Origin: Halomonas halodenitrificans DSM 735
Lineage (GTDB): Bacteria; Pseudomonadota; Gammaproteobacteria; Pseudomonadales; Halomonadaceae
Direction: 5' to 3'
Assembly (NCBI RefSeq): GCF_000620045.1
Contig: NZ_JHVH01000018.1
Span: 1 to 64,000 of the forward strand
DNA: 64,000 nucleotides
Each line of letters begins with the position of its first letter. The first letter of the stretch is position 1. The notes under the pieces were generated by a model. The model worked only from the letters and a program-made list of their open reading frames with translations. It was not told the origin of the DNA and ran no database searches. Shown in pieces: positions 35,512 through 44,925 of this stretch. Position numbers and translations under genes: made by a program.

Positions 35512-38500
35512 GGCTCGCCCTCCTCGGATTGCTCGCTCGTCTGGCCAAGCGCCTCGGCACCATGCTGGCGGGTCAGCGTCGTCAGCGGGTCGCCTTCAGC
35601 CGGCTCCTCCTCGTCACCGCCATGCTGTAGTTTCCGTATCAGCACAGCGGCGAGCTTGTCGATGGTCGAGGCCTCGCCAAGCACCATCACCGGCACATTG
35701 ATGCCGAGGCGTGCCTCGATGGCGGTCATCAGCTCGACGCCCATCAGGGAGTCGAAGCCCATCTCGTAGACCGAGCGCTGGGTATCGATCTTCTCCTCGT
35801 CGATCAGCAGGATGGCGGCGAGCTCCGCGCGCAGCAGGTCGGTCACGGCGGCGTAGAGCTCCTCGGGGCTCAGGCTGGCGAACAGCGCCGCCAGGTCCTC
35901 GTCGCTCTCGTCGCCGTGAGCGTCGTCATCGGCCTGGCGGGCGATCTCGCTGAAGCGCGGGCTCTGGGCGGTGGGCAGGAAGCGTGCCAGGGCCGACCAG
36001 TCGAGCTCCAGCACCCCCAGGCTGGGGCCGCCCAGTTGCTCCTTGGGCCCCAGCAGCAGCGGCTCCATGACGCCCAGGGCGTCATCCGAGTGCAGCGCCG
36101 AGCCGCCCAGCCGCTCCTGCAGGGCATCGCGGGTGCGGGTGTTGCGGGCCAGAAAGCCCACGTCCTCGATGGCGCCCCAGCGCAGGCAGGTGGCGGGCAG
36201 CCCCCGCTGGCGCCGCGCGGCGGCCAGTGCCTCCAGCCAGTGGTTGGCGGCCACGTAGCTGGCCTGGCCGGGGTTGCCGAACAGGGTGGTGGCCGAGGAG
36301 TACATCACGAAGAAGTCCAGATCGGCGTCGCGGGTCAGCTCGTCGAGATGGCGAGCGCCGTCGATCTTGGGGGCCAGCACCCGGCGGAGGCGTGTCTCGT
36401 CGAGGTTGCGGATCAGGCCGTCGTCGATCACGGTGGCGGCATGTATCACGCCGCGCAGCGGCGGAAGCGTGGCCTGGCACTCGCCGAGCAGCGCCTCCAG
36501 TGCCCGGCGATCGGTGATATCGCAGGCCGCGGCCACCACCTCGACGCCCAGGGCCTCGAGCTCGGCCACGCCTGACCGGGCCTCGTCGCTTGCCGCCCCG
36601 CTGCGCCCCACCAGGATCAGATGGCGGGCGCCGCGATCGGCCAGCCAGCGGGCGGTCCTTAGGCCGAAGCCGCCCAGGCCGCCGGTGACCAGATAGCTGG
36701 CCTCGGCCGGCAGGCGAAGGCTCACCCTCGGCTTGTCGCCGGAGGGAGCGGGGATCTGTGCCTGTTCGTGGGTGACCACGACCTTGCCGATCTGGCGGGC
36801 CTGCTGCATATAGCGGAAGGCCTCGACCACCTGCTGGCTGGCGAAGGCGGTATAGGGCAGGGGCGTCAGGGTGGCGTCCTGGAACAGCGCCATCATCTCG
36901 CCGAACAGCTGGCCGGTGAGCTCGGGGAGCTCCTTCATCAGCTGATCGGAGTCGATGCCGAAGTAGCTGAGATTGTTGCGGAAGGGGCGCAGCCCTATAG
37001 GGGTATTCGCGTAGAAGTCGCGCTTGCCCAGCTCCAGGAAGCGCCCGAACGGACCCAGGGCGCGCAGGTTCTGGTTGATCGCCTCGCCGGCCAGGGAGTT
37101 GAGCACCACATCGACGCCGCGGCCGGCGGTGGCCTCGAGGATCTCCTCGCCGAAGGTCAGCGCGCGGGAATCGTAGAAGTGCTCGATGCCGAGCAGACGC
37201 AGGAAGTCGCGCTTCTCGTCGCTGCCCACGCTGGCATGGATCTCGGCCCCCAGCCACTGGGCGACCTGGATGGCGGCGATGCCCACGCCGCCGGCGGCGC
37301 CGTGGATCAGGATCTTTTCGCCCGGTGCCAGTCGCGCCAGATGCTTGAGCGCGTAGTAGACGGTGAAGAAGGTGGTCGGAATGGTCGCCGCCGCGGCGAA
37401 GCTTACCCCCTCGGGGATCGGTGCCACGGCCTGACGGCTGGCGATCAGCCGGTCGCTGAAGCTGGCCGGGCCGAAGCCCACCACCGCATCACCCACCGCC
37501 AGGTCCGTTATATCGTCGCCCACGGCGGCGATGACACCGGAGAACTCCAGGCCCAGGGTGGGGCCGGCGAAGCCGTTCTCGATCGCCTCGTCCGAGAGCA
37601 GGCCGAGGGTGTACATGACATCGCGGAAATTGAGGCCGGTGGCCCGGACGTCGACCTCCACCTCCCCGGCGCCCGGCCGGGGCAGCGCCATCGGCGTCCA
37701 GCGCAGATGGCGCAGCTGGCCGGGCAGCTCGAAGCCCAGGGTCATGGTCTGGCGCTCGCCTGGCTCGTTTTCGGGCGCCGGAATCTGAAACGGCTCGACA
37801 GCGGGAGCCTGAACCGGCTCGGCAGCGGGAGCCGGAACGGTACGCAGCCGGGTGGCGAAGCGCTGGCCCTCGGCGTCGAGCACGACTTCGGTCTCGGCGT
37901 CGGGGACGGTGAGCTCGTCGAGCAGCGCCTCGATCACGGCATCATCGAGATCTCCGGCGGGGAGGTCGAGCAGGCGCACCGCATAGCCGGTCGATTCATT
38001 GGCCAGGGAGCGGCCGAAGCCCCAGAGGGCGGCGTCCATGGGGGCGGAATCCCCCTGGCAGGCGTCCGAATTATCTGGGGTGGAGTCCCCCTGCCACATG
38101 GGGGCGACGCCGTGGGTGATCAGCCAGAGGCTGGCCTGCTCGCCGAGGGGTTCGAGGGTCTGTGCCCACTGCAGGGCCTGCTCGCAGCGCCGCTCGCCTC
38201 CGCGTAGATCGACGAGGATGGAGCCTTGGGGTCTGACCCCAATGTGCAAGTCGGGGTCAGACCCCAGGTGTGGGGTCTGACCCCATTGGGCGATGTGCAC
38301 CTGGTGGCCGTGGGCGGTCAGACCGGCGGCGAGGCGCTCGGCCAGCGGCCGGGAGGTGGCGTCGGCGACCAGCTGAAAGTCGGGGTCTGACCCCAAGGGT
38401 TGGGGGTCTGACCCCAAGGGTTGGGGGTCTGACTCCAGGTGTGACCCCTGGTGTGGGGTCTGACCCCATTGGGCGTGGATCAGGTAGGCGCCGCGTTCGT

Positions 38501-41500
38501 CGTCTTCCAGGGGGATGCGGTCGATATGCCGGGCGCCGAGGGCGTCGAGTTCGGTGGTGACGTCGTCGCTCTCCATGGCCTGGAGCAGGGTGCCGTGGTC
38601 CTCGAGGCCGGGGGTGGCCAGCAGGGTGTCGAGCCAGGCGCTGGGCTGAGTGCCGACCACCAGCAGGTGGGCGCCGGGGGCCAGTCGCCGCGAGGCGGCC
38701 TGGAGCAGGCGGCGATTGCGCTGGCGATGCCCGGGCTCGAGGCTGATCAGCGCCAGCCGTGCCGAGCCGGGCTCGGCGGCGGGGGTGTCGCTTTCCTCTT
38801 CCAGGCGTGCGATGTCGATCAGCGGGAAGCGTTGCTGCAGCTGCTCGGCCTGGTGCCAGGCCTGCTCGCCGGCGCCGAGGATGGCGTAGTCGCAGCGGTC
38901 GGGGTCGAGCAGGTCGCAGAGCCGTTCTCCCAGCGCCGGTGCGGCGGCACCGGCCTCGAGCAGGCCCAGGCGCTGGCCGGTGGGCAGGGTCTCGAGCACC
39001 CGGGGCAGGGCCTGACGCAGGGCGCCGGCGATGGCCTGCCAGCCGGCGGCGCCGGGCAGCTGCCGGGTCAGGTGGGCCAGGACCTCGGCGGTGAGCCCCA
39101 GGTCGTCGGCCGTGGCCCGGTCCGTGAGCAGCGCGTCCAGGTGCAGGCCGAAGCGTCCCAGGCGCTGTATGGGGGCGAAGTGGTCGGGATAATCGTGTAC
39201 CAGCAGCTGCCAGATGGCCTCGGGGGCGACCCGCTCGGCGGCGTCATCGCTCAGGTGCCAGCCGTGTTCGTCCACCGTGAGGCGCCCGGCGGCCTCGAGC
39301 TGCGCGAGCAGCTGGTCGAGCAGGCGCCGGCCGTCGAGGTGGGCACCCGTGAGTTCGCGGTAGCGCGCCGGGGTCAGGGTGGCGCCGCCATTGAGGCGTT
39401 GCAGGGTCTCCACGGCGAAGGCGTCGGCCAGGCTGTCGAGCAGCGGGTCGACCTCGCCGGCGTAGCGCCCCCCGGTCAGGCGCGTAAAGTCGTCGAGCAG
39501 GCCCGGCATGGCCGCATAAAGGGCATTGAGATCGAGGGTCTCGCCGCCGCCCTGGCGCGGTGCCGGCGTGAGTGCCACGTCCAGGTAGCTGAGGCGCTGG
39601 TGGTGCTGGCGGCGCAGGCGAATCGCCTTGAAGCGCGTCTCGCTGAGGACCGCCACGGCCCGTCCGTCGGCGTCGAAGAGTTCGAAGTCGGCGGTGAAGG
39701 AATGGGGCGCGCGCTTGAGCATGCGGGCATGGGCGAGCGCCGGCACCCCGCCATCGGTGAGCAGCTGCAGGCGGCCGACGCGCACCGGCACGAAGGCCAT
39801 GGCGTCGCCGTGGATGCCCTGGCGGCGCGCCTCCTGGGCCAGCAGCGGAATGAACAGCTGGAAGGCGCTGTCGAGGATGCCCGGGTGCAGGTTCATGGCC
39901 CCCAGGGTGCCTTCAATGGCGGCGGGGGGCTCGACGGTGCCGAGGATGCTGTCGCCCTCGACCCAGGCTCGGGAGATCGCCTGGAAGGCGGGGCCGTAGT
40001 GCAGCCCCAGGTGCTCGGCCTCGGCCAGGTGCTCGGCCAGGGTGATATCGGGTTCCCGGGCGGGCAGGGCCGGGGCCGAGCGGCGCAGCAAGAAGCCTCG
40101 GCTCTGCTCCATGACCCGGGCCACGGCATTGAGTTGCCATTCGCCGTCGGCCAGGGGCTCCCGGGAGCGAATCTCGAGGCGGCCGTCGTCCCGGGCCAGG
40201 TGCAGGCGCAGGCGCCGCCCGTGCTGGCCGTCGAGCAGCAGCGGCGCGCGTATTTCCAGCTCCTCGATATCCAGGCAATCGGCGTCGCGTCGGTGGCGGG
40301 CCGCGGCCAGGGCGAGTTCGGCGAAGCCGGCCCCGGGGAATACCGCGCCGTCGCCGACCACGTGGTCGGCGAGCCAGGGCAGGCGGCCGGTATCCAGCTG
40401 GCTTTCCCAGGTGCCGTCGTGCTGTGCCAGGCGATAGCCGAGCAGCGGGTGTTCGTAGTCGCGCTCGAGCAGCTTCTGCCCCTGGGCGGTTCCGGTGGCC
40501 CAGTAGTGCTCACGCTGCCAGGGGTAGCGAGGCGGCTTGACGAGGCGGCTGGCGACCGGGAACCAGCGGCGCTCGTCCAGCGGCATGCCGCTGAGCAGTG
40601 CCTGGCCGATGGCCCGGTCCATGCAGGCTTCGGCGGGTTTGTCACGCTCCAGGGTGGCGAGCACCCGGCCGTCACACTCGCGCGCGCCCAGGGCGTCGCT
40701 CAGGTAGCGCCGCAGGATGGGGTGGGCGCCGATCTCGATGAACAGGCGGGTGCCGTCGTCGATCAGTGCCTCGATGGCGGCGTCGAAGCGTACCGGCCGG
40801 CGGATATTGTGCCACCAGTAGGCGGCGTCCAGCTCGGTGCCGGCCAGGCGCTCGCCGGTGACGGTCGATACGAAGGGGAGCGTCTCGGCCTGGGGGGCGA
40901 TATCCGCCAGCGACGCGAGTACGCCGGCCTCGATGCCGTTCATGGCCGGGCTATGGAAGGCGTAATCCAGGGGCAGGCGCTTGGCGATGCTGCCGGCCTC
41001 CTTCAGGGCCTGCTCGAGGCGCTCCAGGGCATCGGCATCGCCGGCCAGCGTCACGCCCCGCGCGCTATTGATGCCCGCCAGGTGCACGCCGGGATAATCC
41101 CCGGTGGCGAGCCAGTCGCGGATCTCGGTCTCGCCCAGCGCCACGGCACTCATCTGGCCCTGGCCCCGGGTCTTGCCCTGGTAGTGGCTGCGGAAATAGA
41201 TGACCCGGACCGCCTCGTCCAGGCGCAGCGCGCCACAGGCCCAGGCGGCGGCGACCTCGCCCACGCTGTGGCCGGCCACGGCGGCGGGCTCGATGCCGTG
41301 ATGGCGCAGCAATTGGGTGAGGCCCACCTGCACGGCAAACAGCGTCGGCTGGGCGATCTCGGTCCTGGCCAGGCGGCTTTCGGCTCCTTCTATGTTTGCT
41401 CCTGCTCCGTTTGCCCCCTCTCCGTTCTCCCCCTTTCCGTTCTCCCCCTTTCCGTTTCCGTTTTCATTACGCCCCTCGAGCTCGGCGCGCAGGGAGAAGT

Positions 41501-43202
41501 CGGCGTGGCGCTGGAAGAGGGCGTCCACCTCGTCCACGGCGGCGGCGAAGACGGCGGAGCCGGCCAGCAGGTCGGCGCCCATGCGCTCCCACTGACAGCC
41601 GTTGCCGGCATAGATGAAGCCGGGGGCGCTGGGCGTCGACAGGCGCTTGCCGGGCACCACCTCGGGCGGGTCCGCCTGGTCGGCATCGGCGAAGGCCGCC
41701 AGCCGGCGGGCGGCCTCGGCCTTGCTGTCGGCGAACAGCAGGGCGCCATCGGGGTGATGCTCGCGGTGGCGATACAGGGTATGGGCGATGTCGTAGAGGT
41801 CGGCGTCGGCGTGCTCGAGCCAGGCGGCCAGGTCGCCGGCCATCGCCCGCAGGGCGGGCTCGCCGCGCGCCGAGAGGCGCAGCGGTAAAGGGCCACGCAG
41901 GGCGGGCTCGACGGGAGCCGCCGGCGTCGAGGGCGGGCTTTCGAGGATCACATGGGCGTTGGCGCCGCCGAAGCCGAAGGAGTTGACGCCGATGACCAGG
42001 CGCCCCTCGGGCCTCAGGGGATAGGCCCGGGTCACGACTTCGAGATTCCACTCGTCGAACTTGATATGAGGATTGAGCTTGCGAATGCCGATGGTGGCCG
42101 GCACCTCGCGGTGTTGCAGGCTATACAGCGCCTTGGCCAGGCCGGCGACGCCGGAGGCGGTCTCCAGGTGGCCGACGTTGCTCTTGACCGAGCCGATGGG
42201 CAGCGGGGCCCGGCGATGCTTGGCCAGGGCCTCGCCGATGGCGCGGGTCTCGATGGGGTCGCCCACCGCGGTGCCGGTGCCGTGGGCCTCCAGGTAGTCG
42301 ATCTCGTCGGGGGCGATGCCGGCCCGTTCGTAGGCCTGGCGCATCAGTGCCGCCTGGGCACTGGGGTTGGGGACGGTCAGCCCGGACTTGTGGCCATCGG
42401 TATTGACCGATGACCCCGCCACCACGGCCAGGATGGGGTCGCCATCGGCCAGCGCCTTGGCGTAGTCCTTGAGCAGGAAGAGGCCGGCGCCCTCGGAGCG
42501 CACATAGCCGTCGCCGTCGGCGTCGAACACCTGGCAGCGCCCCGTGGCGGAGAGCATGCTCGCCTTGGAGAAGATGATAAAGCCGTAGGGATGCAGGTGC
42601 AGGCTGATGCCGCCGGCCAGCGCCATGTCGGTCTCGCCGGCGCGGATCGCCTGGCAGGCCTGATGAAAGGCCACCAGCGACGACGAGCAGGCGGTGTCCA
42701 GCGACATGCTCGGCCCGTGGAGATCAAACGCATAGGAGAGCCGGTTGGAGGCGATGCTGGAGGTGTTGCCGGTGGCAGTGGAGGCGTCGATGGCTGCCAT
42801 GTCATCGGCCAGGCGGTAGGAGTAATCCAGGCTGGCGATGCCCAGAAAGACGCCGCATTGGCTGCCGCGCAGTGAGGCGGGCACCACGCCGGCGCTTTCC
42901 ATGGCCTCCCAGGCCAGCTCCAGCAGCATGCGCTGCTGGGGATCCATGCTGGTGGCTTCCCGGGGCGAGATGCCGAAGAAGTCGGCATCGAAGCCGCTGA
43001 TATCGCCCAGGCTGCCGGCGGCGAAACTCACGCTGGTGCCGGGATGGCGGCGGTCGGGATGCTGGTAGGCTTCCTGGCTCCAGCGGTCCTCGGCGACGCG
43101 GGTCACCAGGTCCTTTTCGGCCTGCAGGTCCTGCCAGAACGTTTCAGGGGTGGTGCCAGGGAAACGGTGGGCGGCGCCGATGATGGCAACACGTCTAGTC
43201 AT
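35508..43202 (-). CDS. Single-module reducing type I polyketide/fatty-acid synthase (RkpA-like)
   Basis: The 2564-residue megasynthase has the order KS (1-420; Cys172 in DTACSSS, EAHGTGT, KSNVGHLE), AT (about 520-830; Ser646 in GHSVGEVAA, YAFH specificity motif), DH (about 915-1240; His947 in ADHVVGDGAVFP, partner Asp in HPGILDSAFQ), a long region (1240-1800) with a degraded methyltransferase-like fold and a KR structural part, ER (about 1810-2130; NFRDVMYTLG, HGAAGGVGIAA), KR (about 2160-2340; VTGGLGGFG, MYSSATTLFGNPGQASYVAAN) and ACP (about 2440-2520; GFDSLMGVEL). Such a set should make a fully reduced acyl chain by iteration. There is no thioesterase; the oxoamine synthase next door probably unloads it. 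Repeats have entered the frame at residues 579-606 and 1577-1660 without breaking it. Confidence 0.92.
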   Translation of the reverse strand: MTRRVAIIGAAHRFPGTTPETFWQDLQAEKDLVTRVAEDRWSQEAYQHPDRRHPGTSVSFAAGSLGDISGFDADFFGISPREATSMDPQQRMLLELAWEAMESAGVVPASLRGSQCGVFLGIASLDYSYRLADDMAAIDASTATGNTSSIASNRLSYAFDLHGPSMSLDTACSSSLVAFHQACQAIRAGETDMALAGGISLHLHPYGFIIFSKASMLSATGRCQVFDADGDGYVRSEGAGLFLLKDYAKALADGDPILAVVAGSSVNTDGHKSGLTVPNPSAQAALMRQAYERAGIAPDEIDYLEAHGTGTAVGDPIETRAIGEALAKHRRAPLPIGSVKSNVGHLETASGVAGLAKALYSLQHREVPATIGIRKLNPHIKFDEWNLEVVTRAYPLRPEGRLVIGVNSFGFGGANAHVILESPPSTPAAPVEPALRGPLPLRLSARGEPALRAMAGDLAAWLEHADADLYDIAHTLYRHREHHPDGALLFADSKAEAARRLAAFADADQADPPEVVPGKRLSTPSAPGFIYAGNGCQWERMGADLLAGSAVFAAAVDEVDALFQRHADFSLRAELEGRNENGNGKGENGKGENGEGANGAGANIEGAESRLARTEIAQPTLFAVQVGLTQLLRHHGIEPAAVAGHSVGEVAAAWACGALRLDEAVRVIYFRSHYQGKTRGQGQMSAVALGETEIRDWLATGDYPGVHLAGINSARGVTLAGDADALERLEQALKEAGSIAKRLPLDYAFHSPAMNGIEAGVLASLADIAPQAETLPFVSTVTGERLAGTELDAAYWWHNIRRPVRFDAAIEALIDDGTRLFIEIGAHPILRRYLSDALGARECDGRVLATLERDKPAEACMDRAIGQALLSGMPLDERRWFPVASRLVKPPRYPWQREHYWATGTAQGQKLLERDYEHPLLGYRLAQHDGTWESQLDTGRLPWLADHVVGDGAVFPGAGFAELALAAARHRRDADCLDIEELEIRAPLLLDGQHGRRLRLHLARDDGRLEIRSREPLADGEWQLNAVARVMEQSRGFLLRRSAPALPAREPDITLAEHLAEAEHLGLHYGPAFQAISRAWVEGDSILGTVEPPAAIEGTLGAMNLHPGILDSAFQLFIPLLAQEARRQGIHGDAMAFVPVRVGRLQLLTDGGVPALAHARMLKRAPHSFTADFELFDADGRAVAVLSETRFKAIRLRRQHHQRLSYLDVALTPAPRQGGGETLDLNALYAAMPGLLDDFTRLTGGRYAGEVDPLLDSLADAFAVETLQRLNGGATLTPARYRELTGAHLDGRRLLDQLLAQLEAAGRLTVDEHGWHLSDDAAERVAPEAIWQLLVHDYPDHFAPIQRLGRFGLHLDALLTDRATADDLGLTAEVLAHLTRQLPGAAGWQAIAGALRQALPRVLETLPTGQRLGLLEAGAAAPALGERLCDLLDPDRCDYAILGAGEQAWHQAEQLQQRFPLIDIARLEEESDTPAAEPGSARLALISLEPGHRQRNRRLLQAASRRLAPGAHLLVVGTQPSAWLDTLLATPGLEDHGTLLQAMESDDVTTELDALGARHIDRIPLEDDERGAYLIHAQWGQTPHQGSHLESDPQPLGSDPQPLGSDPDFQLVADATSRPLAERLAAGLTAHGHQVHIAQWGQTPHLGSDPDLHIGVRPQGSILVDLRGGERRCEQALQWAQTLEPLGEQASLWLITHGVAPMWQGDSTPDNSDACQGDSAPMDAALWGFGRSLANESTGYAVRLLDLPAGDLDDAVIEALLDELTVPDAETEVVLDAEGQRFATRLRTVPAPAAEPVQAPAVEPFQIPAPENEPGERQTMTLGFELPGQLRHLRWTPMALPRPGAGEVEVDVRATGLNFRDVMYTLGLLSDEAIENGFAGPTLGLEFSGVIAAVGDDITDLAVGDAVVGFGPASFSDRLIASRQAVAPIPEGVSFAAAATIPTTFFTVYYALKHLARLAPGEKILIHGAAGGVGIAAIQVAQWLGAEIHASVGSDEKRDFLRLLGIEHFYDSRALTFGEEILEATAGRGVDVVLNSLAGEAINQNLRALGPFGRFLELGKRDFYANTPIGLRPFRNNLSYFGIDSDQLMKELPELTGQLFGEMMALFQDATLTPLPYTAFASQQVVEAFRYMQQARQIGKVVVTHEQAQIPAPSGDKPRVSLRLPAEASYLVTGGLGGFGLRTARWLADRGARHLILVGRSGAASDEARSGVAELEALGVEVVAAACDITDRRALEALLGECQATLPPLRGVIHAATVIDDGLIRNLDETRLRRVLAPKIDGARHLDELTRDADLDFFVMYSSATTLFGNPGQASYVAANHWLEALAAARRQRGLPATCLRWGAIEDVGFLARNTRTRDALQERLGGSALHSDDALGVMEPLLLGPKEQLGGPSLGVLELDWSALARFLPTAQSPRFSEIARQADDDAHGDESDEDLAALFASLSPEELYAAVTDLLRAELAAILLIDEEKIDTQRSVYEMGFDSLMGVELMTAIEARLGINVPVMVLGEASTIDKLAAVLIRKLQHGGDEEEPAEGDPLTTLTRQHGAEALGQTSEQSEEGEP
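38226..38475. repeat. Palindromic GGGGTCWGACCCC repeats inside the PKS gene
   Basis: At least six copies of the GGGGTC(T/A)GACCCC palindrome lie in two groups (38,227-38,292 and 38,380-38,475) within the coding sequence. The same 21 bases end both groups and encode AQWGQTPH twice. All insertions keep the frame. Confidence 0.9.
41384..41458. repeat. 15-base tandem repeat in the AT domain coding region
   Basis: About five imperfect 15-base units encode NGKGE, NGKGE, NGEGA, NGAGA and NIEGA in an exposed loop of the acyltransferase domain, before the catalytic serine. Confidence 0.85.
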
Positions 43203-44925
43203 TCTTGCTCCTGATGGCTCCGGGGCTGCCTGTAGGGTCGCGTTTGTCAGATGGTGCCGGTTTGGCGTCGATCAGTAGCTGATCCAGCAGGCACTGGCCG
43301 AGTGCCGCCACCTCGAGGGGCTCATCGCCGGGTGGCGTCGGCGAGGGGCGGCGGCTCGACCAGATGGCATGGCAGGTGTCGCCGCTGGGTGCGCCAATCT
43401 TGCGGTACAGATCGTCCATGATCGGTACATGGTCACCATACCAGCAGAGCATGCCGTGCCGGGCGTCTGGTGTAGCGGGCGTCAGCTGCCGCTCGAGGCG
43501 TTCCAGCATCCGGTCCGCATTGCGCAGGTGGCGCAGGTAGACCCTGAGGTCCTCGTTGCCGACGGCCGGCGACGAGGCCGCCAGTCGTGGCGCATCCTTC
43601 GGGACGGGACGCTCGAGATGCAGGGGGCCGTGATTCTCCATGGTGATCGCGAAGACGAAAAGGGGCCTATTATCGCTGTGATCGAGCAGGGTTCCAACCT
43701 TCTCGGCTAACGCGGCGTCGCTGATGTACTGGCCGTCACGAGAGCACTGGCCGTCACGAGCGGACTGGCCGTCATGCTCGCCGCCCGGGAAGGCCCGGAT
43801 ATCGAGAAATTCATCGAAGCCCATCTTCGGCATCACGCGATCCCGTCCATAGAAGCTTGCCGGATAGGGGTGAACGCAGACCGTGCGATACCCCAGGGCC
43901 TTGAGGCGGCTGGCCAGGGTGGGCAGGGGGCGGCGAGCCAGTTGGGGATAGGGATTGAAGCGGTGGATGCCGAAGGCATCGGCGGGCAAGCCGGTCAGGA
44001 AGGACGCCTCGGTGCGCACGGTATTGGCGCCCCAAGCGGGAACGGCAAGCGGCCCCTGGGAAACGGCCTCTTGTGTCAGCCGGTCCCAGGCATCCAGCAA
44101 GCCTGGCGGGGTCGCCGGCAGCCAGCCGCGAGGGTCGAAGAAGGATTCACTCTGTACCACTACCACATGGGGCAGGCGTGCCGGATCGATGGTGGCACCC
44201 ATCGGCGCATCATCGGGCGCCGTAAAAGGCGGCGTCTCGAAGGGCGCCGTGAAAGGAGGCGCGTCGTCGGGCGCCGTAAAAGGCGTCGTGTCCTCGGGCG
44301 CGATAAAAGGAGCCGCGAGGCCGGACACGTCCAGCGGGCGCAGGGCGAGGCGGCCGTAGGCCCACAGGGCGGCGGCGAGCCCCAGCCGCTTCAGGTCGTC
44401 ATGGGGCGCCAGGCTGCAGGCCGGCAGTTGCCTCAAGGCGGGCAGAAGCAGCAGCAAGGAAGCCGCGACCAGGCCGGCCCCGGCGGCGAGAAACGCCCCG
44501 GCGCCGTGCTGCGTGACCAGTGAGGGTTCGAACCACAGGAAGGCGGCGATGGCCAGGGCCCCGGCACTACTGGCGGCGATGGCGAGCCCGATGCCGAAGA
44601 AGGGCACGTACAGCCGCGGGTGCAGGATGGCATCCAGGAAGTATGCGAAGTCCTGGCAGATAAACGGCTCGTTGAGCGTCGCGGACTTGGTGTTGCTCGT
44701 CTGTACCACCACCAGCTGCAGCGAGACGATAAACATCAGCGCGAACCACGGGCGCTGCAGCACCAGCATGAAGAGGGCGAAGAGCAGCAGCCAGGAGGCC
44801 AGGTGCACCCCCTGGGTGGCCCATGGCCGCCGCCAGACGACGCAGGGCGCCGGGCGCAGCAGGGCCTCCACGCCCAGGGTCAGCAGCCAGCCGATGACCA
44901 GCGGCGGCCAGAGGGCGCTGATCAT
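43195..44925 (-). CDS. Membrane sulfatase/LTA-synthase-like protein (RkpI-like)
   Basis: The 576-residue protein has about five membrane helices in its first 190 residues, then a periplasmic alkaline-phosphatase-fold domain as in LtaS and EptA-like phosphotransferases. Motifs seen are VVVQSESFFDPR (metal site), GANTVRTEASFLTG with the probable Thr nucleophile, HPYPASFYGRDRVMPKMGFDEFLD, TMENHGPLH and LCWYGDHVPIM. It may add or remove a head group on a lipid or sugar at the outer face of the inner membrane. Four 9-residue repeats (PFTAPDDAP type) link the two halves. ATG 44,925 overlaps the preceding stop by 4 bases; its own stop overlaps the PKS start by 8. A rhizobial relative, RkpI, occupies the same cluster. 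Confidence 0.8.
   Translation of the reverse strand: MISALWPPLVIGWLLTLGVEALLRPAPCVVWRRPWATQGVHLASWLLLFALFMLVLQRPWFALMFIVSLQLVVVQTSNTKSATLNEPFICQDFAYFLDAILHPRLYVPFFGIGLAIAASSAGALAIAAFLWFEPSLVTQHGAGAFLAAGAGLVAASLLLLLPALRQLPACSLAPHDDLKRLGLAAALWAYGRLALRPLDVSGLAAPFIAPEDTTPFTAPDDAPPFTAPFETPPFTAPDDAPMGATIDPARLPHVVVVQSESFFDPRGWLPATPPGLLDAWDRLTQEAVSQGPLAVPAWGANTVRTEASFLTGLPADAFGIHRFNPYPQLARRPLPTLASRLKALGYRTVCVHPYPASFYGRDRVMPKMGFDEFLDIRAFPGGEHDGQSARDGQCSRDGQYISDAALAEKVGTLLDHSDNRPLFVFAITMENHGPLHLERPVPKDAPRLAASSPAVGNEDLRVYLRHLRNADRMLERLERQLTPATPDARHGMLCWYGDHVPIMDDLYRKIGAPSGDTCHAIWSSRRPSPTPPGDEPLEVAALGQCLLDQLLIDAKPAPSDKRDPTGSPGAIRSKND
44204..44311. repeat. 27-base tandem repeat in the sulfatase-like gene
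   Basis: Four imperfect 27-base units encode PFIAPEDTT, PFTAPDDAP, PFTAPFETP and PFTAPDDAP, a proline-rich linker between the membrane part and the catalytic domain. Confidence 0.9.

Noticed and set aside
38451..41888. A very long open frame on the plus strand, 1145 codons, opposite the PKS gene
   Set aside because: It is a mirror of GC-rich minus-strand codons; it has no domains, and its composition (Gly, Gln, Ala, Val rich) is typical of antisense frames. The PKS on the other strand has every catalytic motif.
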